Assembly: GCF_010729305.1 (NCBI RefSeq)
Contig: NZ_AP022574.1
Coordinates: 2,046,001 to 2,110,000, forward strand
Length of the DNA stretch: 64,000 nt
From: Mycolicibacterium psychrotolerans
GTDB lineage: Bacteria; Actinomycetota; Actinomycetes; Mycobacteriales; Mycobacteriaceae
Direction of reading: 5' to 3'
The notes beneath the pieces are model-generated. The model did no database searches. It was given only the letters and a program-made list of their open reading frames with translations, and was not told the DNA's origin. Shown here piece after piece: positions 29,685 to 38,217 of this stretch; the stretch's first letter is position 1, and each line of letters begins with the position of its first letter. Both the position numbers and the translations under genes were made by a program.

Positions 29685-30725
29685 ATGGCGCAGAAGTTGC
29701 CCCCGCGGCTGGTCGACCACCCCACGGTACGGAAGGTGCAGGCGCATCCGTCGCGCCCGCCCGGCGTGATCGACGCGGGTTGGTTGCGCGCGGTCTGCCG
29801 GGAGGCGGGCGTCGACGACGTCGGATTCGCCCGCGTCGCCGATCCGGCGCTGGCGTCTGAGGTCGAGCATGTGCAGGCGGCGCTGCCCGGCGCGGTCAGC
29901 TACCTCTCGCTGGTCGTGAAGATGAACCGCGACAATGTGCGGTCCACCGCACGCAGCGTCGCCAATCAGGAGTTCCACCGCAGCGGCGAGATCATGAACG
30001 AGGCCGCGCACCGCATCACGCGCATCATTCAGGACGCCGGGTACCGTGTGGTCAATCCGTCGGCGACGTTCCCGATGGAGATGGACCGCTACCCGGGCCG
30101 TATCTGGGTGGTGGCGCACAAGCCGGTCGCGGTCGCCGCGGGCATGGGTGTGATGGGCATCCACCGCAACGTCATCCATCCGCGGTTCGGCAACTTCATC
30201 CTGCTGGGCACGATCCTGGTGGCCGCCGACATCTCCGAATACGATGTGCCACTGGACTATTCGCCCTGCCTGGAATGCAAGCTCTGTGTCGCGGCCTGCC
30301 CGGTCGGGGCGATCAAGAAGAACGGCGACTTCGACTTCGTCGCGTGCTCGGTACACAACTACCGCGAGTTCATGGGCGGGTTCACCGACTGGGTGCAGAC
30401 CGTCGCCGACAGCGAGGACGCCGAGGACTTCAGATCCCGGATCAGCGACTCGGAGAACGCGTCGATGTGGCAGAGCCTGTCGTTCAAGGCGAACTACAAG
30501 GCGGCCTACTGCCTGGCGGTGTGCCCGGCAGGGGAGGAGGTCATCGAGTCCTACCTCGACGACCGCAAGGGCTTCATGGATCTGGTCCTCAAACCGTTGC
30601 AGGACAAGGTGGAGACGCTCTACGTGCTCCCGGGTTCGGAGGCAGAGGCGCACGCCACCAAGCGGTACCCGCACAAGCCGGTGAAGCGGGTCGACAGCGG
30701 AATCCGGGGCGTGCGCGGCCGGTGA
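29685..30725 (+). CDS. QueG-like 4Fe-4S protein
   Basis: This 346-aa protein has a ferredoxin motif CLECKLCVAACPVGAI (CX2CX2CX3CP) at about residue 195, and CLAVCPAGEEV near residue 280, which may belong to a second cluster. The N-terminal half resembles the corrinoid-binding region of epoxyqueuosine reductase and related reductive dehalogenase-like proteins. No queuosine-pathway gene is present in this window, so a different reductive role is possible. ATG at 29685 is preferred to an in-frame TTG/GTG-type start inside the operator, since a message starting at 29684 would be leaderless. Confidence 0.8.
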   Translation: MAQKLPPRLVDHPTVRKVQAHPSRPPGVIDAGWLRAVCREAGVDDVGFARVADPALASEVEHVQAALPGAVSYLSLVVKMNRDNVRSTARSVANQEFHRSGEIMNEAAHRITRIIQDAGYRVVNPSATFPMEMDRYPGRIWVVAHKPVAVAAGMGVMGIHRNVIHPRFGNFILLGTILVAADISEYDVPLDYSPCLECKLCVAACPVGAIKKNGDFDFVACSVHNYREFMGGFTDWVQTVADSEDAEDFRSRISDSENASMWQSLSFKANYKAAYCLAVCPAGEEVIESYLDDRKGFMDLVLKPLQDKVETLYVLPGSEAEAHATKRYPHKPVKRVDSGIRGVRGR

Positions 30726-30825
30726 CCTATCGCGGCGAACAGCCACGGGATTCCCGGCGCAGAGGTTAGATGAGGCGGACCCTCAGCCAGATGCTGCGCC
30801 GAGGTAGCCCGCTGGAGGAGGAACG

Positions 30826-31245
30826 ATGGTGTGGATCCGCGGCGTGTCGGCCGGACTGCTGTGCGCGGTCGCGCTGGCCGCGCCGGCGTGGGCGGGCGGA
30901 CCTGGAGGAGCGGTGGACACCGGTGTGGTGTCCAGGGCCGTCGGATCGGGAGTGCGTGACGGAATGCTGATCGGCTTCACGGCCACCGGTCCCACCAACG
31001 AATCGGCCGCATCGGCGGTGATCGCCGCTTGCCAGGCTGCCGGGGCCGACCAGTGCAGCAGCGACGAACAGACCAACGACGTGTTCTGCATCGTCTCTGT
31101 CGGGGCCGACGACGGCAGCGGCATCGTGTCGGGTGGCGCGGGCCCGACCCCCGAGGCGGCACGCGGGGACGCCTTCCGCCATGTCGGCGAGGCCAATCTG
31201 GCACTCGACCCGAGCGCCCGCATCCTCGCGTCGTCCTGCCCGTGA
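30826..31245 (+). CDS. small secreted protein, DUF4189-like
   Basis: This 139-aa protein has a classical signal peptide (SAGLLCAVALAAPAWA) and a mature part with three internal Cys plus one near the C-terminus. The repeated AAxAVxAACxxAGADQC and PTPEAARGDAF patterns resemble the DUF4189 fold seen in small exported actinobacterial proteins. A strong GGAGGAGG ribosome site lies 6-13 nt before the ATG. Function is unknown. Confidence 0.72.
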   Translation: MVWIRGVSAGLLCAVALAAPAWAGGPGGAVDTGVVSRAVGSGVRDGMLIGFTATGPTNESAASAVIAACQAAGADQCSSDEQTNDVFCIVSVGADDGSGIVSGGAGPTPEAARGDAFRHVGEANLALDPSARILASSCP

Positions 31246-31286
31246 CCCCGGGTGTGCACGCTCTCGAGCACGGAAGTGGAGTGACC

Positions 31287-31523
31287 ATGACCAGTCCGAC
31301 GAAGTACACGCTGGCGGCAGTGATCGCGAGTGCCGTTGGCGCCGTCCTTCTCTCGGCCCCGACGGCGTCGGCGCAGGCGACCTGCCAGGAGGCCGGCGGC
31401 CTGGTCCGGTGCGAGACCAACGGCAGCGTCTCGATCAAGACGGTGCCGGGAACACGAGCACCCAACGTGGCCGACCAGATCCCCCGCAACAACAACAGGT
31501 CGGGCATCGTCCTGACCTGGTAG
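31287..31523 (+). CDS. small secreted protein of unknown function (78 aa)
   Basis: The protein has a signal peptide ending TASAQA, then about 48 mature residues with two Cys (ATCQEAGGLVRC) that could form a disulfide, and a polar C-terminus. GGAAGTGGAG upstream of the ATG may serve as ribosome site. It follows the previous exported protein by 41 bp on the same strand and ends 4 bp before the convergent pth gene. I do not recognise a family. Confidence 0.65.
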   Translation: MTSPTKYTLAAVIASAVGAVLLSAPTASAQATCQEAGGLVRCETNGSVSIKTVPGTRAPNVADQIPRNNNRSGIVLTW

Positions 31524-31527
31524 CCGG

Positions 31528-32106
31528 TCAGGCCCAGGCGTGCACCACGTTCTGGGCCGGCTCGAGACCCTGGCCGATCAACAGCTCGACGGCATCGGCG
31601 GCCTGTTCGCAGATGGTCGCGATCTCCGGGCGTTCCCGGGAGTTGAACGGTTCCAGCACGAACGACGCCCCCGACTGCCGTCCCGGCGGCTTGCCGATGC
31701 CGACGCGGACGCGGTGAAAGTCGTTGCTGCTCAGCGCCGATGCGACCGACCGCAGGCCGTTGTGGCCGGCCACGCCGCCGCCGTACTTCAGCCGGATCCG
31801 GCCGAACTCGATGTCGAGTTCGTCGTGGACGATGATTACGTCCTGCGGGGGCACCGAGTAGAACTTGGCCAGCGGGCCGACCTGACGCCCGGACTCGTTC
31901 ATGTAGACGCGCGGTTTGGCCAGCACCACCGGGCGGCCTGCCAGCCGCCCGGTGGCCACGTCGGCCCCGGACTTCTTGTGCACCTTGAACGTTTCGCCGA
32001 TGCGGCCGGCGAGGATGCCGACGACGAGGAAGCCGAGGTTGTGCCGGGTGAGCGCGTACTGCGGGCCCGGGTTGCCCAGGCCGACCACCAACTGGGGTTC
32101 GGCCAC
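31528..32106 (-). CDS. pth: peptidyl-tRNA hydrolase
   Basis: This 192-aa enzyme recycles peptidyl-tRNA released from stalled ribosomes by hydrolysing the ester bond. Conserved motifs are [20 protein letters not shown] with the catalytic His22, [10 protein letters not shown], and [28 protein letters not shown]. It lies 12 bp downstream of rplY on the same strand, the standard rplY-pth arrangement. Confidence 0.96.
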   Translation of the reverse strand: MAEPQLVVGLGNPGPQYALTRHNLGFLVVGILAGRIGETFKVHKKSGADVATGRLAGRPVVLAKPRVYMNESGRQVGPLAKFYSVPPQDVIIVHDELDIEFGRIRLKYGGGVAGHNGLRSVASALSSNDFHRVRVGIGKPPGRQSGASFVLEPFNSRERPEIATICEQAADAVELLIGQGLEPAQNVVHAWA

Positions 32107-32118
32107 GACTGCGGCGTC

Positions 32119-32784
32119 CTACTCGGCGTCGGCGGCGGGCTCGCCCTCGCCGGCCTCGGCGTCGGCCTCGGCAGCCTCGGCGGCCTGCTCCTCGATCGAC
32201 TCGCCGCCACCCTCGGACTCGAGCTCCTCCTCGGTCGGCGCGGACACGACGTTGACCACGAGCAGCTCGGGGTCGGACACCAGCGTCACGCCCTCGGGCA
32301 GCTCGACGTCGCTCGCGAGGATCTGGGTGCCTTCCCCGACGCCCTCGACCGACAGGGTGAGCTGCTCGGGGATCGACTGCACGTCGGCCTCGATCTCGAT
32401 GGTGTTGGCCTCCTGAGTGACCAGCGTGCCGGGGGCGGCGTCGCCCTCGACGGCGATGTTGACTTCGACGGTCACCTTCTCGCCGCGGCGCACGACCAGC
32501 AGGTCGGCGTGCTGGATGTTGCGGCGGATCGGGTGGATCTCGAGCGACTTGGTCAGCGCGAGCTGCTCCTTGCCGGCGATGTCGAGCGTGAGCACGGCGT
32601 TGGTGCCGGCGTTACGCAGCACGGCGGCGAAGTCGTGCCCGTCGAGCTCGAGGTGCTGGGGCTCGGTGCCGTGGCCGTAGAGGACGACGGGAACGCGGCC
32701 CTCGCGGCGGGCGCGCCGGGAGGCGCCCTTGCCGGTCGTGCTGCGGACCTGGGCGGTCAGATTGTTCGGGGCGTTGCGCGCCAT
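32119..32784 (-). CDS. rplY: 50S ribosomal protein L25 (CTC form)
   Basis: This 221-aa protein has the L25 RNA-binding domain (about residues 8-95: [24 protein letters not shown]), the CTC/TL5 C-terminal domain (about 100-190) and an acidic Glu/Ala tail. It binds 5S rRNA. ATG at 32784 is preceded by AGGAG at a suitable distance, so the in-frame extension to 32829 is not used. It is probably co-transcribed with pth. Confidence 0.95.
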   Translation of the reverse strand: MARNAPNNLTAQVRSTTGKGASRRARREGRVPVVLYGHGTEPQHLELDGHDFAAVLRNAGTNAVLTLDIAGKEQLALTKSLEIHPIRRNIQHADLLVVRRGEKVTVEVNIAVEGDAAPGTLVTQEANTIEIEADVQSIPEQLTLSVEGVGEGTQILASDVELPEGVTLVSDPELLVVNVVSAPTEEELESEGGGESIEEQAAEAAEADAEAGEGEPAADAE

Positions 32785-32923
32785 GTTCGGTACTCCTGTG
32801 CCGGTGGTGTCGGGCACGGCCAGGGTCACACGAACTGCAGATGCTCAGTTCCCGTCGATAACGGCGGCCCTGTCAGGTACCACCCTCGCCGTGATGCGCC
32901 GCCAAGGGTAGCCCAGCACCGGC

Positions 32924-33793
32924 CTACAGCGGAAATTCGACCCCGGTGAGCTGCTCGGACAGCGTCCACAACGCCGCAGCCTTGGCGCGGTTGCGCGCCA
33001 GCGGCGTGCGCCAGTGGGTTCCGGTGTGGCCGCGCATCACGAACCGGGGCCCGACGTACGTGTCGCCGGGCAGGTCCTGCGTGGCCGCGTAGAGCGTCTG
33101 GCGGGCGCCGAAGTCGGCGTCGGTGGCGAAGATCTGGTTTCCGGCGTCCCAGATCCGGCTGCCGAACCGGTTGCCGGTCTGACCCTGCAGGTTGGTCGCC
33201 GAGTAGCCGGGGTGCGCGGCCAGCGCACGCACCGGTGAGCCGGCCGCGGTCAGCTTGCGCTGCAGTTCGCCGGTGAACAGCAGATTCGCCAGCTTCGACT
33301 GCGCGTAGGCGGGCCACGCCAGGTAGGGCCGGGACTTCCAGTTGAGGTCGTTCACGCTGAGGTAGCCGAAGACGTGCATGAACGACGACACCGTCACCAC
33401 CCGGTCGGTGAGCCTCGGCAGCAGCAGGTTCGTCAGCGCGAAGTGGCCGAGGTGGTTGGTGCCGATCTGGCTCTCGAAGCCGTCGACGGTCAGCGCGTAC
33501 GGCACCGCCATGATGCCCGCGTTGTTGATCAGCACGTCCACCCCGGACACCCCGTCGGCGAACGTGCGGATCGACGACAGGTCCTGCAGGTCGAGCTTGC
33601 GCACCTCGACGTCGCCGGCCATGCCCTCCGCGGCGGCGTTGCCCTTGTCCGTGTTGCGCACGGCGAGGATGGTGCGCGCGCCGACGCGCGCCAGCTCGCG
33701 GGCGGTGACCAGACCCAGGCCGCTGTTGGCGCCGGTGACGATCACGGTGCGGCCGGCGAAGGAGGGCAGGTCCGCGGCGGTCCACTGGCTCAT
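32924..33793 (-). CDS. short-chain dehydrogenase/reductase
   Basis: This 289-aa SDR has the cofactor loop VTGANSGLGLVTA, NNAGIM, and the catalytic set Ser (VTVSSFMHVF) and YAQSK (Tyr and Lys). It is similar to the retinol-dehydrogenase/WW-oxidoreductase-like SDRs common in mycobacteria; the substrate is not predictable. TAGGGT on the reverse strand (33806-33801) ends 7 nt before the ATG, so the message is probably leaderless. Confidence 0.88.
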   Translation of the reverse strand: MSQWTAADLPSFAGRTVIVTGANSGLGLVTARELARVGARTILAVRNTDKGNAAAEGMAGDVEVRKLDLQDLSSIRTFADGVSGVDVLINNAGIMAVPYALTVDGFESQIGTNHLGHFALTNLLLPRLTDRVVTVSSFMHVFGYLSVNDLNWKSRPYLAWPAYAQSKLANLLFTGELQRKLTAAGSPVRALAAHPGYSATNLQGQTGNRFGSRIWDAGNQIFATDADFGARQTLYAATQDLPGDTYVGPRFVMRGHTGTHWRTPLARNRAKAAALWTLSEQLTGVEFPL

Positions 33794-33839
33794 GGCAACC
33801 ACCCTAGAGTTGCGCCGTTCGGCGGTGTCGGGGTGGGCG

Positions 33840-34514
33840 TCAGCGTGCGGTGGGCTTGGGCACGGTGACCGAGAAGCCGTCGATGATCGCCTCGATGTCA
33901 CCGGACTGCTCGGCGGCCTTGTCGGCGAAGCCGGTGACGGTGAACTGGATCAGGTAGCGCTGCGACTTCGGGGGCGCGCCCGTGGCGATGACGATCCGGT
34001 TGTAGCTGTGCATCCGGGCGCCGTTGAGGTCGTAGCTGCCCTCGATCATCGACGACGGAAACCCGTCGAACGGGTCGGTCGACGCGCCCAGTTGCCGGAA
34101 GTTCTCACTCATCTGGGCATCGACGTTGGCGTGCGTGAGCGCCTCGGCGACGTCGAAGTTGCCGGTGAGCTCGAACACCATCAGCATCGCCGTCGGGTAG
34201 GTGTCGCCCTTGGCGATCATCCGGGTCCCCGGTGCGAGGTTGGTGTTCTGATAGGGCTGCCAGCCCGGCGGCGACGGCATCGTCACCGTGATGTCGGTCA
34301 GCTTGTCGGGTGCGACGGGCTGGCCGGCGACGCCGGCCTGTTCGAGGAACGCGGCGATCGGCACCGGCGCGGCGCCGGGCGCCGCGGAGGTCGGCGCGGC
34401 GGAACTCGGCGCGCTCGTCGTCGACCACACCGCCCGGTAATCGGGCGCTTCGGGAGCGCAGCCGACCGCGGTCAGCATCACCGCGGCAGCTGCGGCCACC
34501 CGGCGAACCGTCAC
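33840..34514 (-). CDS. lpqT: lipoprotein LpqT
   Basis: This 224-aa protein has a lipobox LTAVGC, a Ser/Ala/Pro-rich linker, and the LpqN/LpqT domain (ITVTMPSPPGWQPYQNT, MLMVFELTGNFDVAEALTHANVDAQ, and MIEGSYDLNGARMHSYNRIVIA). The position between prs and pth-rplY matches lpqT of M. tuberculosis (Rv1016c). The GTG start overlaps the stop of the arsC-like gene by 4 nt, so it is the third gene of a prs-arsC-lpqT operon. Function is unknown. Confidence 0.88.
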   Translation of the reverse strand: MTVRRVAAAAAVMLTAVGCAPEAPDYRAVWSTTSAPSSAAPTSAAPGAAPVPIAAFLEQAGVAGQPVAPDKLTDITVTMPSPPGWQPYQNTNLAPGTRMIAKGDTYPTAMLMVFELTGNFDVAEALTHANVDAQMSENFRQLGASTDPFDGFPSSMIEGSYDLNGARMHSYNRIVIATGAPPKSQRYLIQFTVTGFADKAAEQSGDIEAIIDGFSVTVPKPTAR

Positions 34515-34852
34515 AGAATCTCGCGAACGTTGTCGATCGGGCGCGCCAGCCTGGTGCCCTTCGGCGTCACGACGAACGGCCGCTCGATCAGGATCGGGTG
34601 CTGGGCCATCGCGTCGAGCAGTTCGTCGTCCGAGGCCGACGCCAGCCCGAGCTCGGCGTAGAGCGGCTCGCGGGTGCGCACGGCCGTCCGCACATCGATG
34701 CCGGCCTCGGCGATCATCGTGGCGAGCTCGGACCGCGACGGCGGGTTCTTCAGGTAGAGCACGATCTCGGGGTCGACACCGTTGTCGCGCAACAGGTCCA
34801 GCGTCTTGCGCGACGTCGAACAACGCGGATTGTGCAGGATGCGCGCGCTCAT
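34511..34852 (-). CDS. arsC: ArsC family (glutaredoxin-dependent type) reductase
   Basis: This 113-aa thioredoxin-fold protein has NPRCSTSRKTLDLL with the catalytic Cys11, and the Arg residues of TREPLY, IERPFVV and RLARPIDNV that bind the oxyanion in ArsC. It should reduce arsenate if a thiol partner is available. No arsB, arsR or acr3 is nearby, so arsenic resistance is not certain. It overlaps prs upstream and lpqT downstream by 4 nt each. Confidence 0.88.
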   Translation of the reverse strand: MSARILHNPRCSTSRKTLDLLRDNGVDPEIVLYLKNPPSRSELATMIAEAGIDVRTAVRTREPLYAELGLASASDDELLDAMAQHPILIERPFVVTPKGTRLARPIDNVREIL

Positions 34853-35829
34853 GCCGATCCGTCGAAAAGCCCTGTCACCGAACCGTTTTCGAACACCGCG
34901 CGAATGGTGTTGGCCAGCAGCGGCGCGATCGAGAGGACCGTCAGTTGCGGGAACATCTTGTCCTCGCCGATCGGCAGCGTGTTGGTGACGATGACCTCGC
35001 GCGCTCCGCTCTCGGCGAGCCGTTCGCGGGCCGGGTCGGACAGCACGCCGTGCGTCGCGGCGATCACGACGTCGGCCGCGCCGTCCTGTTTGAGCAGACG
35101 GACCGCTCCGGCGATGGTTCCGCCGGTGTCGATCATGTCGTCGGTCAGGATGCAGGTCTTGCCCCGCACGTCACCGACCACGCGGTTGGACTTCACCTGG
35201 TTGGGCACCAGCGGATCGCGGGTCTTGTGGATGAAGGCCAGCGGTACGCCGCCCAGGGAGTCGGCCCACTTCTCGGCGACGCGCACACGCCCGGAGTCGG
35301 GGGAGACGACCACCATGTCGTGGTCGGCGTAGTTCTCGGCGATGTAGCCGGTCAGCAGCTTCTGCGCCCGCATGTGGTCGACGGGGCCGTCGAAGAAGCC
35401 CTGGATCTGGTCGGTGTGCAGGTCGACCGTCACGATGCGGTCCACACCGGCGGTCTTGAGCAGGTCGGCGACCAGTCGGGCCGAGATGGGCTCGCGGCCG
35501 CGGTGCTTCTTGTCCTGCCGGGCGTACGGGTAGAACGGCAGGATCGCGGTGATGCGCTTGGCGCTGCCACGCTTGAGCGCGTCGATCATGATCAGCTGTT
35601 CCATCAGCCACTGGTTCAGCGGCCAGGGATGGCTCTGCAGAACGAAGGCGTCGCAGCCGCGCACCGATTCGTCGAAGCGGACGAAGATCTCGCCGTTGGC
35701 GAAGTCGCGCGCCGTCTGCGCGGTGACGGGAACGTCGAGTTCCTTGGCGACCTGCTCGGCCAGTTCGGGGTGCGCCCGACCCGAGAAGAGCATCAGATTC
35801 TTGCGGTTGTCGGTCCAGTCGTGGCTCAC
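34849..35829 (-). CDS. prs: ribose-phosphate pyrophosphokinase
   Basis: This 326-aa enzyme makes PRPP from ribose-5-phosphate and ATP for nucleotides, His, Trp and, in mycobacteria, the arabinan donor DPA. Motifs are the ATP site FVRFDESVRGCDAFVLQS, the flexible loop YARQDKKHRGREPISARLVA, and the PRPP loop ILTDDMIDTGGTI. It starts the operon prs-arsC-lpqT, with 4-nt overlaps between the genes. glmU lies 116 bp upstream on the same strand. Confidence 0.96.
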   Translation of the reverse strand: MSHDWTDNRKNLMLFSGRAHPELAEQVAKELDVPVTAQTARDFANGEIFVRFDESVRGCDAFVLQSHPWPLNQWLMEQLIMIDALKRGSAKRITAILPFYPYARQDKKHRGREPISARLVADLLKTAGVDRIVTVDLHTDQIQGFFDGPVDHMRAQKLLTGYIAENYADHDMVVVSPDSGRVRVAEKWADSLGGVPLAFIHKTRDPLVPNQVKSNRVVGDVRGKTCILTDDMIDTGGTIAGAVRLLKQDGAADVVIAATHGVLSDPARERLAESGAREVIVTNTLPIGEDKMFPQLTVLSIAPLLANTIRAVFENGSVTGLFDGSA

Positions 35830-35945
35830 AGCGCTGCCCTCGGCTTCTCGTCATCGATGGGGGATCGATTCCCGAGCCATCGTACGTAGCGGTGACTCGC
35901 GCACGCTGGCGGGTTACCAGAATGCCAATAAACGGCGACGAAACG

Positions 35946-37424
35946 CTACTCGCCGGTAGCTTCGGCGGCCGCCTGATCCGCTGCGGCTGCTTCGGCCCGC
36001 TTTGCTGCCGCCGCAGCGGAAGCCGCGGCGCTGCCCGGGCGTTTGCGCTCCACCCAGCCCTCGATGGTGCGTTGCGGGCCGGCCGAGACGGCCAGCGCGC
36101 CGGGCGGTACATCGTCGCGTACGACGGTGCCGGCTCCGGTGTAGGCGCCGTCGCCGATCGTCACCGGGGCGACGAACATGGTGTCCGATCCGGTCCGGAC
36201 GTGGGAGCCGATCGTGGTGCGGCTCTTGGTCTCGCCGTTGTAGTTGACGAAGACGCTGGACGCCCCGATGTTGCTGTGGTCGCCGATGTCGGCGTCGCCG
36301 ACGTAGGTCAGGTGCGGCACCTTGGTGCCGGTGCCGATGGTGGCGTTCTTCGCCTCCACGAACGCCCCCAGCTTGCCTGCCTCGCCGAGCACGGTGCCTG
36401 GCCGCAGGTAGGTGAACGGGCCGACGGCGGCGTCGTCGCCGATCACGGCGAGCTGTCCGTGGGTGCGGACCACGGACGCGCGGTCGCCCACCTCGACGTC
36501 GGTCAGCGTGGTGTCGGGCCCGATCTCACAGCCCGCGCCGATCTCGGTGGTGCCGAGCAGCTGGGTGCCGGGCCGCACGACGGTGTCGCGACCGATGGTG
36601 ACGTCGACGTCGATCCATGTCGTCGCCGGGTCGACGATCGTCACCCCGGCACGCAGGTGCGCCGCGACGATGCGCCGGTTCAGCTCGGCGCCCAGGGCTG
36701 CGAGCTGCACGCGGTCGTTGACGCCGGCCACCAGCGCGGGGTCGTCGACGTGCTGGCCCAGTACCGGGTGGCCGTCGCCGCGCACGATTGCGAACACGTC
36801 GGTGAGGTAGAGCTCCTGCTGGGCGTTGTCGGCGCGCAGCCGGCTCAGCGCCGAGCGCAGCACGCGGGCGTCGAATGCGTACACCCCGGCGTTGACCTCG
36901 GTGATCGCCTGCTGCGCGGGGCTGGCGTCGGCCTGCTCGACGATGCCGATCACCTCGCCGTCCTGGGTGCGCAGGATCCGGCCGTAGCCGGTGGGGTCGG
37001 CGGTCGTGGTGGTCAGCACCGTGGCCGCGGCCGCGCCCGCGGTATGGGTGGCGATCAGCGCGGAGAGGGTGTCGGCATCGAGCAGCGGGACATCGCCGGA
37101 AGTCACGACCACCACGCCGGTGAAGTCGTCGGGCAGCGCCGTCAGCCCGCATCCGACCGCGTGCCCGGTGCCCCGCTGCTCCTCCTGGACGGCGATCTCC
37201 ACGCGGCGCCCGAGGGCCGCGCCGATCTCCAGCGCCGCCGGGGCAACCCGCTCGCGGTCGCGGCCCACGACCACGACCAGGTGCGTCGGCGCCACGGCGG
37301 CGACCGAGTGCACGGCGTGGGCGAGCATGCTGCGGCCGCCGAGGGTGTGCAGCACCTTCGGGGTGTCGGACTTCATCCGGGTGCCCGACCCTGCCGCCAG
37401 AATCAGGACGGCTGCGTCTGCCAT
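35946..37424 (-). CDS. glmU: bifunctional UDP-GlcNAc pyrophosphorylase / GlcN-1-P acetyltransferase
   Basis: This 492-aa enzyme has an N-terminal uridyltransferase domain ([18 protein letters not shown], about residues 1-230) and a C-terminal left-handed beta-helix acetyltransferase (about 265-450, hexapeptide repeats ending in [15 protein letters not shown]). It completes UDP-GlcNAc synthesis for peptidoglycan and linker unit. The C-terminal roughly 40 residues are Ala-rich and disordered. ATG at 37424 gives the conserved N-terminus; an in-frame extension to 37463 runs into the palindromic element. Confidence 0.96.
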   Translation of the reverse strand: MADAAVLILAAGSGTRMKSDTPKVLHTLGGRSMLAHAVHSVAAVAPTHLVVVVGRDRERVAPAALEIGAALGRRVEIAVQEEQRGTGHAVGCGLTALPDDFTGVVVVTSGDVPLLDADTLSALIATHTAGAAAATVLTTTTADPTGYGRILRTQDGEVIGIVEQADASPAQQAITEVNAGVYAFDARVLRSALSRLRADNAQQELYLTDVFAIVRGDGHPVLGQHVDDPALVAGVNDRVQLAALGAELNRRIVAAHLRAGVTIVDPATTWIDVDVTIGRDTVVRPGTQLLGTTEIGAGCEIGPDTTLTDVEVGDRASVVRTHGQLAVIGDDAAVGPFTYLRPGTVLGEAGKLGAFVEAKNATIGTGTKVPHLTYVGDADIGDHSNIGASSVFVNYNGETKSRTTIGSHVRTGSDTMFVAPVTIGDGAYTGAGTVVRDDVPPGALAVSAGPQRTIEGWVERKRPGSAAASAAAAAKRAEAAAADQAAAEATGE

Positions 37425-37443
37425 AGGTGTCGTCCTTCCCTGC

Positions 37444-37503
37444 GCGAGTGGGCGTGTCTGCACACCGCCACACCGTCCTCGGTGGCACTGTGCGCACGCT
37501 CGC
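37444..37503. repeat. imperfect palindromic intergenic element, copy C
   Basis: This 60-bp element lies between glmU and tRNA-Gln. The ends are GCGAG (37444-37448) and CTCGC (37499-37503), and pairing continues inward with GCG/CGC and G-U wobbles. The apical hairpin is ACCG-TCCT-CGGT. The head GGGCGTGTCTGCAC resembles copy B. It sits upstream of glmU and downstream of the tRNA gene in the direction of transcription, so it could end tRNA transcription. Confidence 0.6.
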
Positions 37504-37515
37504 CGCGAGTGAGTG

Positions 37516-37587
37516 CTCCGTCGCCAGGACTCGAACCTGAACTATCTGAACCAAAATCAGAGGTGCTGCCGATTACACCACGACGGA
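37516..37587 (-). tRNA. glnT: tRNA-Gln(UUG)
   Basis: The reverse strand gives a 72-nt cloverleaf. The acceptor arms TCCGTCG and CGACGGA pair fully. The anticodon stem TCTGA/TCAGA encloses the loop TTTTGGT with anticodon TTG (reads CAA/CAG), and the T arm contains GGTTCGAGTCC. The discriminator base is G, as expected for Gln. The 3' CCA is not encoded. No other tRNA was seen in the window. Confidence 0.95.
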
Positions 37588-37628
37588 TCGGTGACGTAAT
37601 ACGCGTGCGACTCTAGCTCAACCTCTGA

Positions 37629-38126
37629 TCAGGCCCCCGGGTGCGCGAACGCGCGCGAACCCGCGCTGCCGGGCCGGTGGGCGCCGAACGGGACGGCCGC
37701 CAGGAGGGTCACCCGCTGACGGCGTCCGGTCGGCAGCCGGTAGCTGCACTGCCGGCCGGGTGTCGCCCCGAGGAGAGCGCTGCCCAACGGCGAGTAGACC
37801 GTGTAGACCTCGAGTTCGTCGTCGGTGGTGCCGCGGGTGCCGAGCAGGAACGTCTCGGTGTCCCCGGTGTCGTCGAACCGGACCGTGAGAACCATGCCGG
37901 GCTCGGCGACGCCGTCATCGGGCGGGATGCGGGTATGGCCTGCCCTGCTGAGCAGTTCGTGGATCTCGCGGATGCGGTGCTTGCGGGCCAGCCATGCGTC
38001 GACGACCTGGTCGGTGCGGGATTCGTGGTCCGCCGCGTGCGGCACGGTGAGCAGGCCGGCCAGTTCCTCCTCCAGGGCAGTGCGCGTGTGCGGCGTCATC
38101 CAGACGTGGTCGTTGCTGGTGAGCAT
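37629..38126 (-). CDS. GreA/GreB family elongation factor-like protein
   Basis: This 165-aa protein has an N-terminal helical region (about residues 10-68, shorter than the GreA coiled coil) and a C-terminal FKBP-like domain with VYTVYSPLGSALLGATPGRQCSYRLPTGRRQRVTLL, the GreA/GreB C-terminal signature. Classical Gre factors rescue backtracked RNA polymerase; the short N-terminal helices lack an obvious DxxE tip, so this may be a paralogue acting differently, as Rnk or mycobacterial secondary Gre-like proteins do. Confidence 0.8.
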   Translation of the reverse strand: MLTSNDHVWMTPHTRTALEEELAGLLTVPHAADHESRTDQVVDAWLARKHRIREIHELLSRAGHTRIPPDDGVAEPGMVLTVRFDDTGDTETFLLGTRGTTDDELEVYTVYSPLGSALLGATPGRQCSYRLPTGRRQRVTLLAAVPFGAHRPGSAGSRAFAHPGA

Positions 38127-38217
38127 GGTTATGTCCTTCCGGTGTGGTGATCGTCGTCAGGGGCGGGTCGGATCGGCGCCGCCCCTGACGACCGGGAACC
38201 CTCGTGAGAGGGAAGAT

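Noticed and set aside
35880..35945. Fourth copy of the palindromic element between prs and glmU
   Set aside because: CTCGCGCACGCTGGCG resembles one end, but no complementary end lies within about 60 bp, so it was not counted.
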